Positions 24,622 to 39,581 of a DNA stretch of 64,000 bases are shown here, piece by piece. The first letter of the stretch is position 1. Every line of letters starts with the position of its first letter. A program made the translations under genes and the position numbers. Source of the DNA: Apostichopus japonicus (lineage: Eukaryota; Echinodermata; Holothuroidea; Aspidochirotida; Stichopodidae); contig NC_092562.1 of NCBI RefSeq assembly GCF_037975245.1, positions 5,625,501-5,689,500 on the forward strand. Reading direction: 5' to 3'. The notes beneath the pieces were generated by a model. It saw nothing but the letters and a program-made list of their open reading frames with translations, made no database searches and was not told the DNA's origin.

Positions 24622-27600
24622 GTTTAAAGATTGTGTGTGGTTGTACTGTAGAGTGTTTAAGTGATTGTGTGTGGTAGTACTGTAGACAGGGCTATTGGTC
24701 AGGGGGGGGGGGCGATATAATGGTCTGTAGGGGCGCTTGCGACACTATCTAAGCGGGGTGCCACCACAGGTTGGTGCGGAGCGTACAGAAATTTTTTGAG
24801 TAAAGATACTCCCTAGATCGCCGGAAATGACCCTTTCCGTGCCTTGCGAATTTGCAGATAAACGAAGAAGAAATAGGTGTCATGTCAAAAGGTAGATGAG
24901 AGCGCAATAAAAAAGTCAATAACTGCTAATAAGTGAAAAGTGGTAAAAAGCTGAAAAGGGCGCCAGCAGTCCGTTTGAGTCCGTCAGGGGGGGCATTCGC
25001 CCCCCCTGACTGTATGGACGCTTCGCCACTGACTGTAGAGTGTTTAAGTGATTGTGTGTGGTAGTACTGTAGAGTGTTTAAGTGATTGTGTGTGGTAGTA
25101 CTGTAGCGTGTTTAAGTGATTGTGTGTGGTAGTACTGTAGAGTGTTTAAGTGATTGTGTGTGGTAGTACTGTAGAGTGTTTAAGTGATTATGTGTGTTTG
25201 TACTGTAGAGTGTTTAAGTGATTATGTGTGGTAGCACTGTAGAGTGTTTAAGTGATTATGTGTTGTAGTACTGTAGAGTGTTTGGGTGATTGTGTGTGGT
25301 AGTACTGTAGAGTGTTTGGGTGATTGTGTGTGGTAGTACTGTAGAGTGTTTAAGTGATTGTGTGTAGTAGTACTGTAGAGTGTTTAAGTGATTGTGTGTG
25401 GTAGTACTGTAGAGTGTTGAAGTGATTGTGTGTGGAAGTACTGTAGAGTGTTTAAGTGATTGTGTGTGGTAGTACTGTAGAGTGTTTGGGTGATTGTGTG
25501 TGGTAGTACTGTAGAGTGTTTGGGTGATTTTGTGTGGTAGTACTGTAGAGTGTTTGTGTGATTGTGTGTGGTAGTACTGTAGAGTGTTTAAGTGATTTTG
25601 TGTGGTAGTACTGTAGAGTGTTGAAGTGATTGTGTGTGGTAGTACTGTAGAGTGTTTAAGTGATTGTGTGTGGTAGTACTGTAGAGTGTTTAAGTGATTG
25701 TGTGTGGTAGTACTGTAGAGTGTTGAAGTGATTTTGTGTGGTAGTACTGTAGAGTGTTGAAGTGATTTTGTGTGGTAGTACTGTAGAGTGTTGAAGTGAT
25801 TGTGTGTGGTAGTACTGTAGAGTGTTTAAGTGATTGTGTGTGGTAGTACTTTAAGTGATTGTGTGTGGTAGTACTGTAGAGTGTTTGTGTGATTGTGTGT
25901 GGGAGTACTGTAGAGTATTTAAGTGATTATGTGTGGTAGTACTGTAGAGTGTTGAAGTGATTTTGTGTGGTAGTACTGTAGAGTGTTTGGGTGATTTTGT
26001 GTGGTAGTACTGTAGAGTGTTTGTGTGATTGTGTGTGGTAGTACTGTAGAGTGTTTAAGTGATTGTCTGGTTAGTACTGTAAAGTGTTGAAGTGATTTTG
26101 TGTGGTAGTACTGTAGAGTGTTTGTGTGATTGTGTGTGGGAGTACTGTAGAGTATTTAAGTGATTATGTGTGGTAGTACTGTAGAGTGTTGAAGTGATTT
26201 TGTGTGGTAGTACTGTAGAGTGTTGAAGTGATTTTGTGTGGTAGTACTGTAGAGTGTTTGTGTGATTGTGTGTGGTAGTACTGTAGAGTGTTTCAGTGAT
26301 TGTCTGGTTAGTACTGTAAAGTGTTGAAGTGATTTTGTGTGGTAGTACTGTAGAGTGTTTGTGTGATTGTGTGTGGTAGTACTGTAGAGTGTTTGTGTGA
26401 TTGTGTGTAGTAGTACTGTAGAGTGTTTAAGTGATTTTGTGTGGTAGTACTGTAGAGTGTTTGTGATTGTGTGTGGTAGTACTGTAGAGTGTTTAAGTGA
26501 TTGTGTGTAGTAGTACTGTAAAGTGTTGAAGTGATTTTGTGTGGTAGTACTGTAGAGTGTTTGTGTGATTGTGTGTGGTAGTACTGTAGAGTGTTTAAGT
26601 GATTGTGTGGTAGTACTGTAGAGTGTTTAAGTGATTGTGTGTGGTAGTACTGTAGAGTGTTTAAGTGATTTTGTGTGGTAGTACTGTAGAGTGTTTGGGT
26701 GATTGTGTGTAGTAGTACTGTAGAGTGTTTAAGTGATTGTCTGTGGTAGTACTGTAGAGTGTTTAAGTGATTGTGTGTGGTAGTACTGTAGAGTGTTTGT
26801 GTGATTGTGTGTGGTAGTACTGTAGAGTGTTTAAGTGATTGTCTGTGGTAGTACTGTAGAGTGTTTTAGTGATTGTGTGTGGTAGTACTGTAGAGTGTTT
26901 AAGTGATTGTGTGTGGTAGTACTGTAGAGTGTTGAAGTGATTTTGTGTAGTAGTACTGTAAAGTGTTTAAGTGATTGTCTGTGGTAGTACTGTAGAGTGT
27001 TTTAGTGATTGTCTGTGGTAGTACTGTAGAGTGTTTTAGTGATTGTGTGTGGTAGTACTGTAGAGTGTTTAAGTGATTGTGTGTAGTAGTACTGTAGAGT
27101 GTTTGGGTGATTGTGTGTGGTAGTACTGTAGAGTGTTTAAGTGATTACGTGTGGTAGTACTGTAAAGTGTTGAAGTGATTTTGTGTGGTAGTACTGTAGA
27201 GTGTTGAAGTGATTTTGTGTAGTAGTACTGTAAAGTGTTTAAGTGATTGTGTGTGGTTGTACTGTAGAGTGTTTAAGTGATTGTGTGTAGTAGTACTGTA
27301 GAGTGTTTAAGTGATTTTGTGTAGTAGTACTGTAGAGTGTTTGGGTGATTGTGTGTGGTAGTACTGTAGAGTGTTTAAGTGATTACGTGTGGTAGTACTG
27401 TAGAGTGTTTAAGTGATTGTGTGTGGTAGTACTGTAGAGTGTTTGTGTGATTGTGTGTGGTAGTACTGTAGAGTGTTTAAGTGATTGTGTGTGGTAGTAC
27501 TTTAGAGTGTTTTAGTGATTGTGAGTGGTAGTACTGTAGAGTGTTTAAGTGATTGTGTGTGGTAGTACTGTAGAGTGTTTAAGTGATTGTGTGTGGTAGT

Positions 27601-28562
27601 ACTGTAGAGTGTTTAAGTGATTGTGTGTGGTAGTACTGTAGAGTGTTTAAGTGATTGTGTGTGGTAGTACTGTAGAGTGTTTGGGTGATTGTGTTTGGTA
27701 GTACTGTAGAGTGTTTAAGTGATTGTGTGTGGTAGTACTGTAGAGTGTTTAAGTGATTGTGTGTGGTAGTACTGTAGGGTGTTTAAGTGATTGTCTGGTT
27801 AGTACTGTAGAGTGTTTAAGTGATTGTGTGTGGTAGTACTGTAGAGTGTTTAAGTGATTGTGTGTGGTAGTACTGTAGAGTGTTTAATTGGTTGTGTGTG
27901 GTAGTACTGTAGAGTGTTTAAGTGATTGTGTGTGGTAGTACTGTAGAGTGTTTAAGTGATTGTGTGTGGTAGTACTGTAGAGTGTTTAAGTGATTGTGTG
28001 TGGTAGTACTGTAGAGTGTTTAGGTGATTGTGTGTGGTAGTACTGTAGAGTGTTTGTGTGATTGTGTGTGGTAGTACTGTAGAGTGTTTAAGTGATTGTG
28101 TGTGGTAGTACTGTAGAGTGTTTAAGTGATTGTGTGTGGTAATACTGTAGAGTGTTTAAGTGATTGTGTGTGGTAGTACTGTAGAGTGTTGAAGTGATTG
28201 TGTGTGGTAGTACTGTAGAGTATTTAAGTGATTGTGTGTGGTAGTACTGTAGAGTGTTTAAGTGATTGTGTGTGGTAGTACTGTAGTGTTTAAGTGATTG
28301 TGTGTGGTAGTACTGTAGAGTGTTTAAGTGATTGTGTGTGGTAGTACTGTAGAGTGTTTAGGTGATTGTGTGTGGTAGTACTGTAGAGTGTTTAAGTGAT
28401 TGTGTGTGGTAGTACTGTAGAGTATTTAAGTGATTGTGTGTGGTAGTACTGTAGAGTGTTTAGGTGATTGTGTGTGGTAGTACTGTAGAGTGTTTAAGTG
28501 ATTGTGTGTGGTAGTACTGTAGAGTGTTTAAGTGATTGTGTGTGGTAGTACTGTAGAGTGTT
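24622..28562. repeat. 34-bp satellite array, about 105 copies
   Basis: The unit is TAGTACTGTAGAGTG followed by TTTAAGTGATTGTGTGTGG. Variants alter the middle (TTGAAG, TTTGGG, TTTGTG) and recur in blocks. For example, the GGGAGTAC variant at 25901 recurs at 26138, a higher-order period of 237 bp or about seven units. Units are most uniform toward the right end (27.5-28.5 kb). The array is interrupted near its left end by the hAT-type element at 24687-25031. It has no long open frame. Confidence 0.97.
24687..25031. mobile_element. hAT-type MITE inserted in the 34-bp satellite
   Basis: The 345-bp element starts CAGGGCTATTGG and ends CGCTTCGCCACTG. It is flanked by the 8-mer ACTGTAGA at 24679-24686 and 25032-25039. 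Because that 8-mer is part of the satellite unit, the duplication is partly expected from the repeat itself, but both boundaries fall exactly at the CAG and CTG termini. Its interior shares CTATCTAAGCG, GCCACCA and GATCGC-GGAAATG with the elements at 4281 and 58063, so the three are related. Confidence 0.8.
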
Positions 28563-28897
28563 CCATCAGTGGATATGAAACAGAACTAAAAAAGAAATGA
28601 AAAAGAAATAAGGAAATGTTTGTTTTAGATAGAACAGATCTTTGTTTGAGATTTGTGTAAACATAGATTGATACTTCTTATTTTATTGAATCTTGTGTAT
28701 TTTTTTTATCATTTCTACATGGTCACTAGATTGGATAACAGTCTTTTCTGTTTTTTTAGTGCCCTTCATCTATAGCTACATTATATTTAAATTGTACAAA
28801 CGTATGACAAATAAATTTGAAATTGAAATTAATTTGATTTTAGTTAAAGTTAAAGCAAATGTAGAGGAGTAAGTGACCATTTCATTAAATTCCACAT
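28563..28897. other. Spacer between arrays
   Basis: AT-rich, no feature recognised. Confidence 0.5.
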
Positions 28898-29655
28898 TCA
28901 TTCCTCATAGTATCATGTACTGTGAGCTGTGAAGTCCTGTTACTGTATGTTGGGGTGTCCACAACTTATATTCAAAGTGTTAAGAGACCTGGACTACAGG
29001 ATTTGTATCATTCCTCATAGTATCATGTACAGCTGTGAGCTGTGAAGGTCTGTTACTGTATGTTGGGGTGTCCACAACTTATATTCAAAGTGTTACGAGG
29101 TGGACTACAGGATTTGTATCATTCCTCATAGTATCATGTACTGTGAGCTGTGAAGGTCTGTTACTGTATGTTGGGGTGTCCACAACTTATATTCAAAGTG
29201 TTACGAGGTGGACTACAGGATTTGTATCATTCCTCATAGTATCATGTACTGTGAGCTGTGAAGTCCTGTTACTGTATGTTGGGATGTCCACAACTTATAT
29301 TCAAAGTGTTACGAGGTGGACTACAGGATTTGTATCATTCCTCATAGTATCATGTACAGCTGTGAGCTGTGAAGGTCTGTTACTGTATGTTGGGGTGTCC
29401 ACAACTTATATTCAAAGTGTTAAGAGACCTGGACTACAGGATTTGTATCATTCCTCATAGTATCATGTACAGCTGTGAGCTGTGAAGGTCTGTTACTGTA
29501 TGTTGGGGTGTCCACAACTTATATTCAAAGTGTTACGAGGTGGACTACAGGATTTGTATCATTCCTCATAGTATCATGTACAGCTGTGAGCTGTGAAGTC
29601 CTGTTACTGTATGTTGGGGTGTCCACAACTTATATTCTCGTATCATTCCTCATAG
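28898..29655. repeat. 108-113 bp tandem repeat, seven copies
   Basis: TTCCTCATAG recurs at 28901, 29011, 29122, 29230, 29338, 29451, 29562 and (truncated) 29646. Units differ in AAGTCCTG versus AAGGTCTG and in TACTGTGAG versus TACAGCTGTGAG. One plus frame stays open for about 140 codons across several units. Unit lengths of 110 and 113 shift the frame, so I read the open frame as a by-product of repetition, not a gene. Confidence 0.95.
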
Positions 29656-30429
29656 CACAGGAGAAAAGGATCCCTAAACGATGAAAATGAGGGAAACAGT
29701 GCTATTCAATTCCTTATAACAGATACTGTGGCTTCAAAGTTTAATAAAGTGAGTAGTACAGCTTTGATATGTGAATTGCAATAAATGATAAGTTTTGGAA
29801 TGATCAGGTTAAGTTAATTATACAGGTAGACTAGACATAGTAATAATTGTAAAAGGAAAAGATTTCTTCTTCAAATAAATTCTAATGGATTGAGAATGAA
29901 ACTGGTAACTTAGCTTAAAGGTTATCAGTAAGGATCTAACCTTTTAGCATGTAAAACATGCTAAAATAACTTTCCTGTTATCTGACACAATCTTCTAAGT
30001 TATTGTCAGACGGGACACGATCTTCTAAGTTATTGTCAGACGGGGCATTCACTAGCATCTAATTAGACAATCAAATCTTGTAGTGAGGGAGAACACTAAC
30101 AGAGTGGATTGTAAGACTAGCTCAGGTGCAGAACCTTGTAGATAAAGGTCAGATGGCTCTTTAATTGAAACCAATAAAAAGAAATCCTAAAAATTGTATG
30201 ATATCTGTTTGGTTTGTGTAGAGTTTGAGTCTGTAAGATTGTATGTAAGTTTCTCTTTGTTGTGAAGATAAGTTAACTGCAGAACCGCTGCACTATGAGC
30301 TTCATTATGCTGCACTATGAAAGCTTTCTCGCTGTGTAGTAAATACAGCTACAGTAGTTACAGAAGGGGATTCTGCCCATGAATCATGATCATGCAGTAA
30401 TAATTTGAGTTCCTACAACTAGTTGCAGG
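29656..30429. other. Gene-free stretch
   Basis: A short duplication of CTTCTAAGTTATTGTCAGACGGG (in pieces) occurs at about 29992-30046. No gene seen. Confidence 0.5.
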
Positions 30430-30855
30430 AATGGTACCTTTCTGTAAAGTGATTATTACTTGACGCTAAGTAGCTGCGACTGGTTGCAAAAAGAGGGCCT
30501 TTCCTTGCCGCAAAGTAGCTGCGACTGGTTGCAACAAGAAGACCTTTCCTGCGAAGTAACTTTCCTTGCCGCCAAGTAGCTGCGACTGGTTGCAACAAGG
30601 CCTTTCCTGCGAAGTAACTTTCCTTGCCGCGAAGAAGCTGCGAACAGTTACAACAAGATGGGCCTCCTGCGAAGTCATATTCCTTTGCTGTGATGTTGCT
30701 GCGACTAGTCACAGGAGCAAAACCCTGCGGCAAAGTAATATTTCTGCTGTCGCTAAGTCACGGCAAAGTCACAGTAAAAGTGAAGTACTGCGAAGTCTTG
30801 TAGCGAAGGAATTCCTTCGCAGCGAAGTCGCAGCGACTGCGCAGCGAAGTAACCC
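30430..30855. repeat. Degenerate GCGAAGT / CTGCGACT repeat with palindromes
   Basis: This is an unusually CG-rich island in AT-rich DNA. Motifs AGCTGCGACTGGTTGCAA and CTGCGAAGTAACTTTCCTTG alternate at roughly 55 bp in the left half and then decay. The right end contains a perfect 18-bp palindrome GCGAAGGAATTCCTTCGC (30803-30820) and an overlapping set of GCAGCGAAG and GCGACTGCGC inverted motifs. Open frames exist on both strands but are low-complexity. I do not recognise the family. Confidence 0.75.
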
Positions 30856-30924
30856 TTTTGGTAGGGGATCCCTCTAACAAGAAAAGAATTTCATCTGCTT
30901 TAGCATGTACATGAAGGTAACAAT

Positions 30925-31655
30925 CATTAATGTTTTCATAATATACTATGGGCTTTAAATGTAGATTAGTCTTCTCCAAGTAACAATCGTAATGTGTTAT
31001 ATAATAGATGTTTGCATATAATATATTACTGTGGGCTTTAAATGTAGATCTAGCCTTCAAGTAAAAATCATAATGTGTTATAATAGATATTTGCATATAA
31101 TATACTATGGGCTTTAAATGTAGATCTAGCCTTCTCCAAGTATAAATCATAATGTGTTATAATAGATGTTTGCATATAATATATTACTGTGGGCTTTAAA
31201 TGTAGATCTAGCCTTCAAGTAAAAATCATAATGTGTTATAACAGATATTTGCATATAATATACTGTGGGCTTTAAATGTAGATCTACAGTAGCCTTCTCC
31301 AAGTATAAATCGTAATGTGTTATATAATAGATGTTTGCATATAATATATTACTGTGGGCTTTAAATGTAGATCTAGCCTTCAAGTAAAAATCATAATGTG
31401 TTATAATAGATATTTGCATATAATATACTGTGGGCTTTAAATGTAGATCTAGCCTTCTCCAAGTATAAATCATAATGTGTTATAATAGATGTTTGCATAT
31501 AATATACTGTGGGCTTTAAATGTAGATCTCAGGCTAAACCTCCAAGTAACAATCATAATGTGTTGTAATAGATATTTGCATATAATATACTGTGGGCTTT
31601 AAATGTAGATCTAGCCTCCAAGTAACAATCGCAATGTGTTATAATAGATGTTTGC
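30925..31655. repeat. 75-91 bp tandem repeat, about nine copies
   Basis: Each unit has GGGCTTTAAATGTAGATCT (30950, 31033, 31109, 31191, 31266, 31357, 31432, 31511, 31593) and CATAATGTGTTATAATAGAT. Long and short units largely alternate, giving a dimeric period near 158 bp. Minus-strand open frames over it are repeat artefacts. Confidence 0.93.
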
Positions 31656-31752
31656 AGGTTGTGGTTGTAATGCCTTAGATTTATCTATATAGACGTTTAT
31701 ATGACATGGTTTGACCAACAAAGTTGTCTGTAATCAATGGAACACAGTTTTA

Positions 31753-33025
31753 CTATGTGTCTACTTTTATCTATGGTAGGCTATAGCTCTCAGCTATGTG
31801 TCTACTTGTATCTATGGTATAGCTCTCAGCTATGTGTCTACTTGTATCTATGGTATAGCTCTCAGCTATGTGTCTACTTGTATCTATGGTATAGCTCTCA
31901 GCTATGTTTCTACTTGTATCTATATGGTATAGCTCTCAGCTATGTGTCTACTTGTATCTATGGTATAGCTCTCAGCTATGTTTCTACTTGTATCTATGGT
32001 ATAGCTCTCAGCTATGTTTCTATTTGTATCTATGGTATCTATAGCTCTCAGCTATATGTCTACTTGTATCTATGGTATAGCTCTCAGCTAAGTGTCTACT
32101 TGTATCTATGGTATAGCTCTCAGCTATGTGTCTACTTGTATCTATGGTATAGCTCTCAGCTATGTGTCTACTTGTATCTATGGTATAGCTCTCAGCTATA
32201 TGTCTACTTGTATCTATGGTATAGCTCTCAGCTAAGTGTCTACTTGTATCTATGGTATAGCTCTCGGCTATGTGTCTACTTGTATCTATGGTATAGCTCT
32301 CAGCTATGTGTCTACTTGTATCTATGGTATAGCTCTCAGCTATGTTTCTACTTGTATCTATATGGTATAGCTCTCAGCTATGTTTCTACTTGTATCTATG
32401 GTATAGCTCTCAGCTATGTTTCTATTTGTATCTATGGTATAGCTCTCAGCTATGTTTCTACTTGTATCTATGGTATAGCTCTCAGCTATGTGTCTACTTG
32501 TATCTATGGTATAGCTCTCAGCTATGTTTCTACTTGTATCTATATGGTATAGCTCTCAGCTATGTGTCTACTTGTATCTATGGTATAGCTCTCAGCTATG
32601 TTTCTACTTGTATCTATGGTATAGCTCTCAGCTATGTTTCTATTTGTATCTATGGTATCTATAGCTCTCAGCTATATGTCTACTTGTATCTATGGTATAG
32701 CTCTCAGCTATATGTCTACTTGTATCTATGGTATAGCTCTCAGCTAAGTGTCTACTTGTATCTATGGTATAGCTCTCAGCTATGTGTCTACTTGTATCTA
32801 TGGTATAGCTCTCAGCTATGTGTCTACTTGTATCTATGGTATAGCTCTCAGCTATGTGTCTACTTGTATCTATGGTATAGCTCTCAGCTATGTGTCTACT
32901 TGTATCTATGGTATAGCTCTCAGCTATGTTTCTACTTGTATCTATATGGTATAGCTCTCAGCTATGTGTCTACTTGTATCTATGGTATCTATAGCTCTCA
33001 GCTATGTGTCTACTTGTATCTATGG
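31753..33025. repeat. 36-bp minisatellite, about 35 copies, ending in (TA)n
   Basis: The unit is TATGGTATAGCTCTCAGC followed by TATGTGTCTACTTGTATC. Because 36 is a multiple of three, frames stay open for up to 271 codons and would encode a 12-residue repeat YSSQLCVYLYLW. Insertions of two bases (TCTATATGG) and five bases (GGTATCTATAG) switch the frame repeatedly, which argues against protein coding. A (TA)n run follows at 33026-33052. Confidence 0.95.
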
Positions 33026-33052
33026 TATATATATATATATATATATATATAT

Positions 33053-35189
33053 CCTATAGTCCACTGGTTAAAGTCACTGAAACTGACTTGAAATTAAAAT
33101 AACTTTTACAAGGATATACTGTAAGAGGAGTTGAATGGCAAGCTCACATACATTAAAGATATTTATAAAAGTACCTTGTAGATTTAAATATTGAGCAGCT
33201 GACCTCTGTTCCATAACCTGGTCTGTTGCTGATGTATCATAAACAATGTGTATTTTATAATATTGTGAAAAGTGTATTGACTTAATCTCTAACATCAGAT
33301 AGCATCATTGGGAACAAACACATTACACTGCATTTCTGCAAAGGTTTTTCAAAAAACTTATGGAAATTTACACAACTGCTGTGGGATTTTGAAAGCATAT
33401 TAATCAATCATGTGTTAGTCACTTAATTAGAATATTGAACACAGTTTACACTTGCTAATGAGCCTAAACTAATTTTATAAGTGAAAAGAAAGCTAGACTG
33501 TTTTATTTTATTAGCAATGGATATATTAACATGCAAACCACTGTTTGAAAATACTTTACCTCAAACAAATTTACATCTTTTGTAGCTCCATTGTAGGCAA
33601 AGCAAACCTGTGGTTTGGATGTACTGTGACTTGATTAACTTTTTTGTCATATTTTCTAATGCTTTTATTGCAACTTATTATTTACATTATGCCAGCTGTG
33701 AGCTTTTAGAGCTCTCAGTTTAATTGTTATGCCAAGTTGCATAATTTGCTAACATGATAAAGAGGTCGTCTAGGTAGTTTTGAAATGACTTCATGGATCA
33801 TGCATGACTGGCATATTTATTGTTTAATTGTTATAAACAATCCCAATTAGCTCATTGTGACAATTTTATCACTGGCAAATTTAATTTAGCATTTAATGAT
33901 GTGTCCCATGCTCTCCCTGTCTGCCCCCCTTCCCCTGTTACTTTCCATGTGTCCCTTCAAGATAGTTTTGTTAACTAACATTGGCAGTTTATATGTTATG
34001 TACACCCACTATACATGACTGCTTTGCAATAATTCTGTTAATCAATTATTTAAGGCTTTCATCCTTCAGCTTAATTATAGACAAGGCCTCAAGTTTGTAG
34101 TCATCAACATGAGTAGTTAACTCTCTACATGATTAAGATACCTGACATACATATATTTTGTGCACTGAGATTTTCTGGTTATAACGCATGGAGTATTGCC
34201 ATAGGTTGTCTATACCATGGATGGGATTATCATTAAGTATAAAATTCTCTTCACCTTTTTAACATTTTTCACTTTTCTGTCAAGTGTAAAATACTTTTTA
34301 AATGCATTAAAGTAAGTGTTTCACAGAGACTTATGTGAGCACTTTCCTGCAGGGTAGACCTACAGATCTCAACTTTTTTGTTTTAAATTATAATTAGTAA
34401 AATTTGACTCATAATGGAAAGTACCTTGGTGCTGTTCTTTTTAACTAAATTTTAGGTTCACTCAAATTATACTTGGAGCAATGTTTCTTATCATCCCAAC
34501 ATTAATGTAGGGGGAAGTTATCCTCAGCAGTTTATTAGAGATATAATGACTTGACCTAATTCAAAATTCAATTAGGTCTCTCTTCTGCAGTGAAAGTGTA
34601 GAAGCTGATTAAATATGCAAATTTATTGACAATCAGTCTGAAAAGGTAAATTGACTGTAGAATTGAGCATCTGGGATACCATGAATGTGATATTTGTTAT
34701 TAATTTTGTTATCAACTCTGAAACCACATTCTTTAATGCCATTGCATTTAGTTGCACCAGAATTTGACTGCATGGAAAGAAATATAATTATACAAAATGG
34801 CACACAAAAGTTGAGGATTTATAAGCCAGTCCAAAAGATGAGAGTTTGAGCTACCATTGTATAAACTGTGAAAGATAAAGAATGAAATTGTGATTAATTA
34901 GCTACATGAGGTCTGTAGAGACAGCCATAAGTAAACAAGTCCAACGATGTCGTCAAATTATTAAAAGAATAGAGCTTTTTCATATTCATCTCAGATTGAA
35001 TGTAAATAGTTGTATAAATTACAGGTTGAGAGATTTATCAAGTTTGAAAAAAACCTCAACCCCTAATTTCTTAAAGGGTACAAACATGGTTGTGACAACC
35101 AATGTTGACCACATACGGCACAGAAATTTGTGCAGGTGCCTGCTAAACTTCAAAACACTATATGCTGAAAGTTGATATATAATTATATA
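33053..35189. other. Gene-free stretch
   Basis: AT-rich. An acceptor-like TTTTAACTAAATTTTAG at about 34,455 is followed by only 32 open codons and no donor. Not supported as a gene. Confidence 0.45.
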
Positions 35190-35710
35190 GAGGTGAGGAG
35201 TAGATTGAACTCAAGCAGTGAAGGCGAGTGAGCCTCTCAATCCTATTCGTTACCTACCTGTATATAAGGTAAGGAGTAGATTTAAGTCAAGCAGTGAAGG
35301 CGAGTGAGCCTCTCAATCCTATTCGTTATATAGAGGTAAGGAGTAGATTTAATTCAAGCAGTGAGGGCAAGTGAGCCTCTCAATCATATTCGTTACCTAC
35401 CTGTATATAGAGGTAAGGAGTAGATTTAATTCAAGCAGTAAAGGCGAGTTAGCCTCGCAATCCTATTTGTTATATAGGGGTAAGGAGTAGATTGAACTCA
35501 AACAGTGAAGGCGAGTTAGCCTCTCAATCCTATTCGTTAATATAGAGGTAAGGAGTAGATTGAACTCAAACAGTGAAGGCGAGTGAGCCTCTCAATCCTA
35601 TTTGTTATATAGAGGTAAGGAGTAGATTTAATTCAAGCAGTGAAGGCGAGTTAGCCTCTCAATCCTATTCGTTATATAGAGGTTGTAGATTTAACTCTAA
35701 TAGTTAAGGC
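35190..35710. repeat. 66-77 bp tandem repeat, about eight copies
   Basis: Units share GAGGTAAGGAGTAGATT, TCAAGCAGTGAAGGCGAG and GCCTCTCAATCCTATTCG. Longer units carry an extra ACCTACCTGTATA. Confidence 0.93.
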
Positions 35711-36960
35711 GAGTGAGTATATGTCTATTTAATTTGATCTATAGTTTATGCTAGTACTGTATGTATTGATTAGACTAAGATATTTTGCTTGGGTAATTTA
35801 TTGATAAAAAGTCGCCAACCAGTTGCAACCATTTAAGATGGTGCACCTAGTCTATCTGATTCGATAGCAATTATCAGACAGTCATACAGCTCTTGTTATG
35901 GGGAGTTTGGAATTACTTTGATGTGAATTGCAGTGAATTAGTACTTTGCATGACATATCAGCAAGCTCCTAAAAGCAAATCATTAGAAGTGGAAAATAAA
36001 ACTAATTAATTTTAAGGTGATTATCTAAAGTTAGAACCAAAGTATTGACCAAGCTAGATTAACTGCTATATAAATGTTTCAATTCTTCTAATATACCATT
36101 TAACTAAAAGTCTGTCATATCCATTGATTGTATTGCTTATTTTAAAGTAAAAATCAAACCATAAATGTAGATTTCATACATCTACATTGAATTGTGAATA
36201 GTACATTGATACAGTCAATATCTGATCCCAGATGATGAACTATTCTGTGTCCAATTGGAAGATAGAAAAAAAACAATCTCTTTCCAGTTCTTGACTTTTC
36301 ATAATTTCCTTACCAAAAATCAAATCCACCTGTAAACTGGCAGTGAGCACGTACATCACTGAATGATTAACAAGGTTTTATAGCTTTGCAATATATTCCC
36401 CTGGTGATTAGGGAATCATTCATAGGAACTCTGTTTGTCTGCCAGGCATGTCCAATTTTGATCTGGTACTACAGAAAAACTATAAACATTACACACTTTA
36501 TGAATCTATCCATGACAAATTCTCTGTTTTCATGGATTTTGTAGGTCCCTTGGAAGAAAAAAAAAGGCTTTCATATAAATAATTTTAATTGTAAGACCAA
36601 AAGTGGGGTTTGACATTTATTGCATGAAAAACAGCTAAATGGGATACAAGCACTTCCTGGGCTATGTGTGTGGCCAGTTGCGTAGGAAGATACTTTTGAG
36701 TGTGCTGCTATCTTAATTGCATGGATGAATGGGACATACCCGAAACCTGGCTATCTACAGTAGCTCGGGTTACTGTTTCAATATTATTAATTGTAGGAAA
36801 GGGGTTTGATTGAGCATGGATGCTATAAACTACAGTTAAGTAGTTAAGTTCTTTCTGGGTTAGATGTGTACATCATGGTAGGATTTGGATTATTTGACAT
36901 ATGAATGGGAGATAGTATGACACAACACTCTCTCAGATAAAGAATGATATTATTTCTGAT
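35711..36960. other. Gene-free stretch with a MITE end fragment
   Basis: At about 36672-36700 the string CAGTTGCGTAGGAAG then TACTTTTGAGTG matches one terminus of the element at 1922-2300. No second end is present, so this is a fragment. Otherwise nothing recognised. Confidence 0.5.
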
Positions 36961-36961
36961 C

Positions 36962-39189
<2,228 letters not shown>

Positions 39190-39197
39190 CACTATAA

Positions 39198-39573
39198 CAG
39201 GGTTGTCCAACCTTTTGCAGAGGAGGGCCCCATGTCATGATTATGATGAAGGAGGGGGCCGCATGAACCCTACGCTCGATTTTTCGATTTTTTGCCCGAA
39301 GCCCAAGGCAACAAAATGTGAGCACTGCGCGCGGAGCGCACTGAATTATTTTCCTTCCTGATAAAACAGATGAATAAAGTTCAGCCGCCCCCTCCCTGAC
39401 CTGTATGCAGTTTTTTGGACCCAGGAGGTTCGAATGATTGATTATATAGCTTCAAATTGTTGTCAATAAATCTGCTGACTAAAATTTTGCACCGTAGAGC
39501 ATCTCTGGCGGGCCGGACGCAACCCTGTGGCGGGCCAGACTGTGGCCCGCAGGCCGTAGGTTGGACAACCCTG
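39198..39573. mobile_element. hAT-type MITE with perfect ends and duplication
   Basis: The 376-bp element has perfect inverted ends CAGGGTTGTCCAACCT. It is flanked by the 8-mer CACTATAA at 39190-39197 and 39574-39581. Both features fit the hAT superfamily. The interior holds GC-rich boxes (GCGGGCCGGACGC, TGGCGGGCCAGACTGTGG) and no transposase. Its ends differ from the CAGGCGCGTAGCC family, so it is a separate family. Confidence 0.93.
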
Positions 39574-39581
39574 CACTATAA

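Noticed and set aside
29035-29684. Open frames of 141 and 69 codons with 36-37 residue repeats
   Set aside because: They fall on the 108-113 bp tandem repeat. Unit lengths are not all multiples of three and there is no splice or start support.
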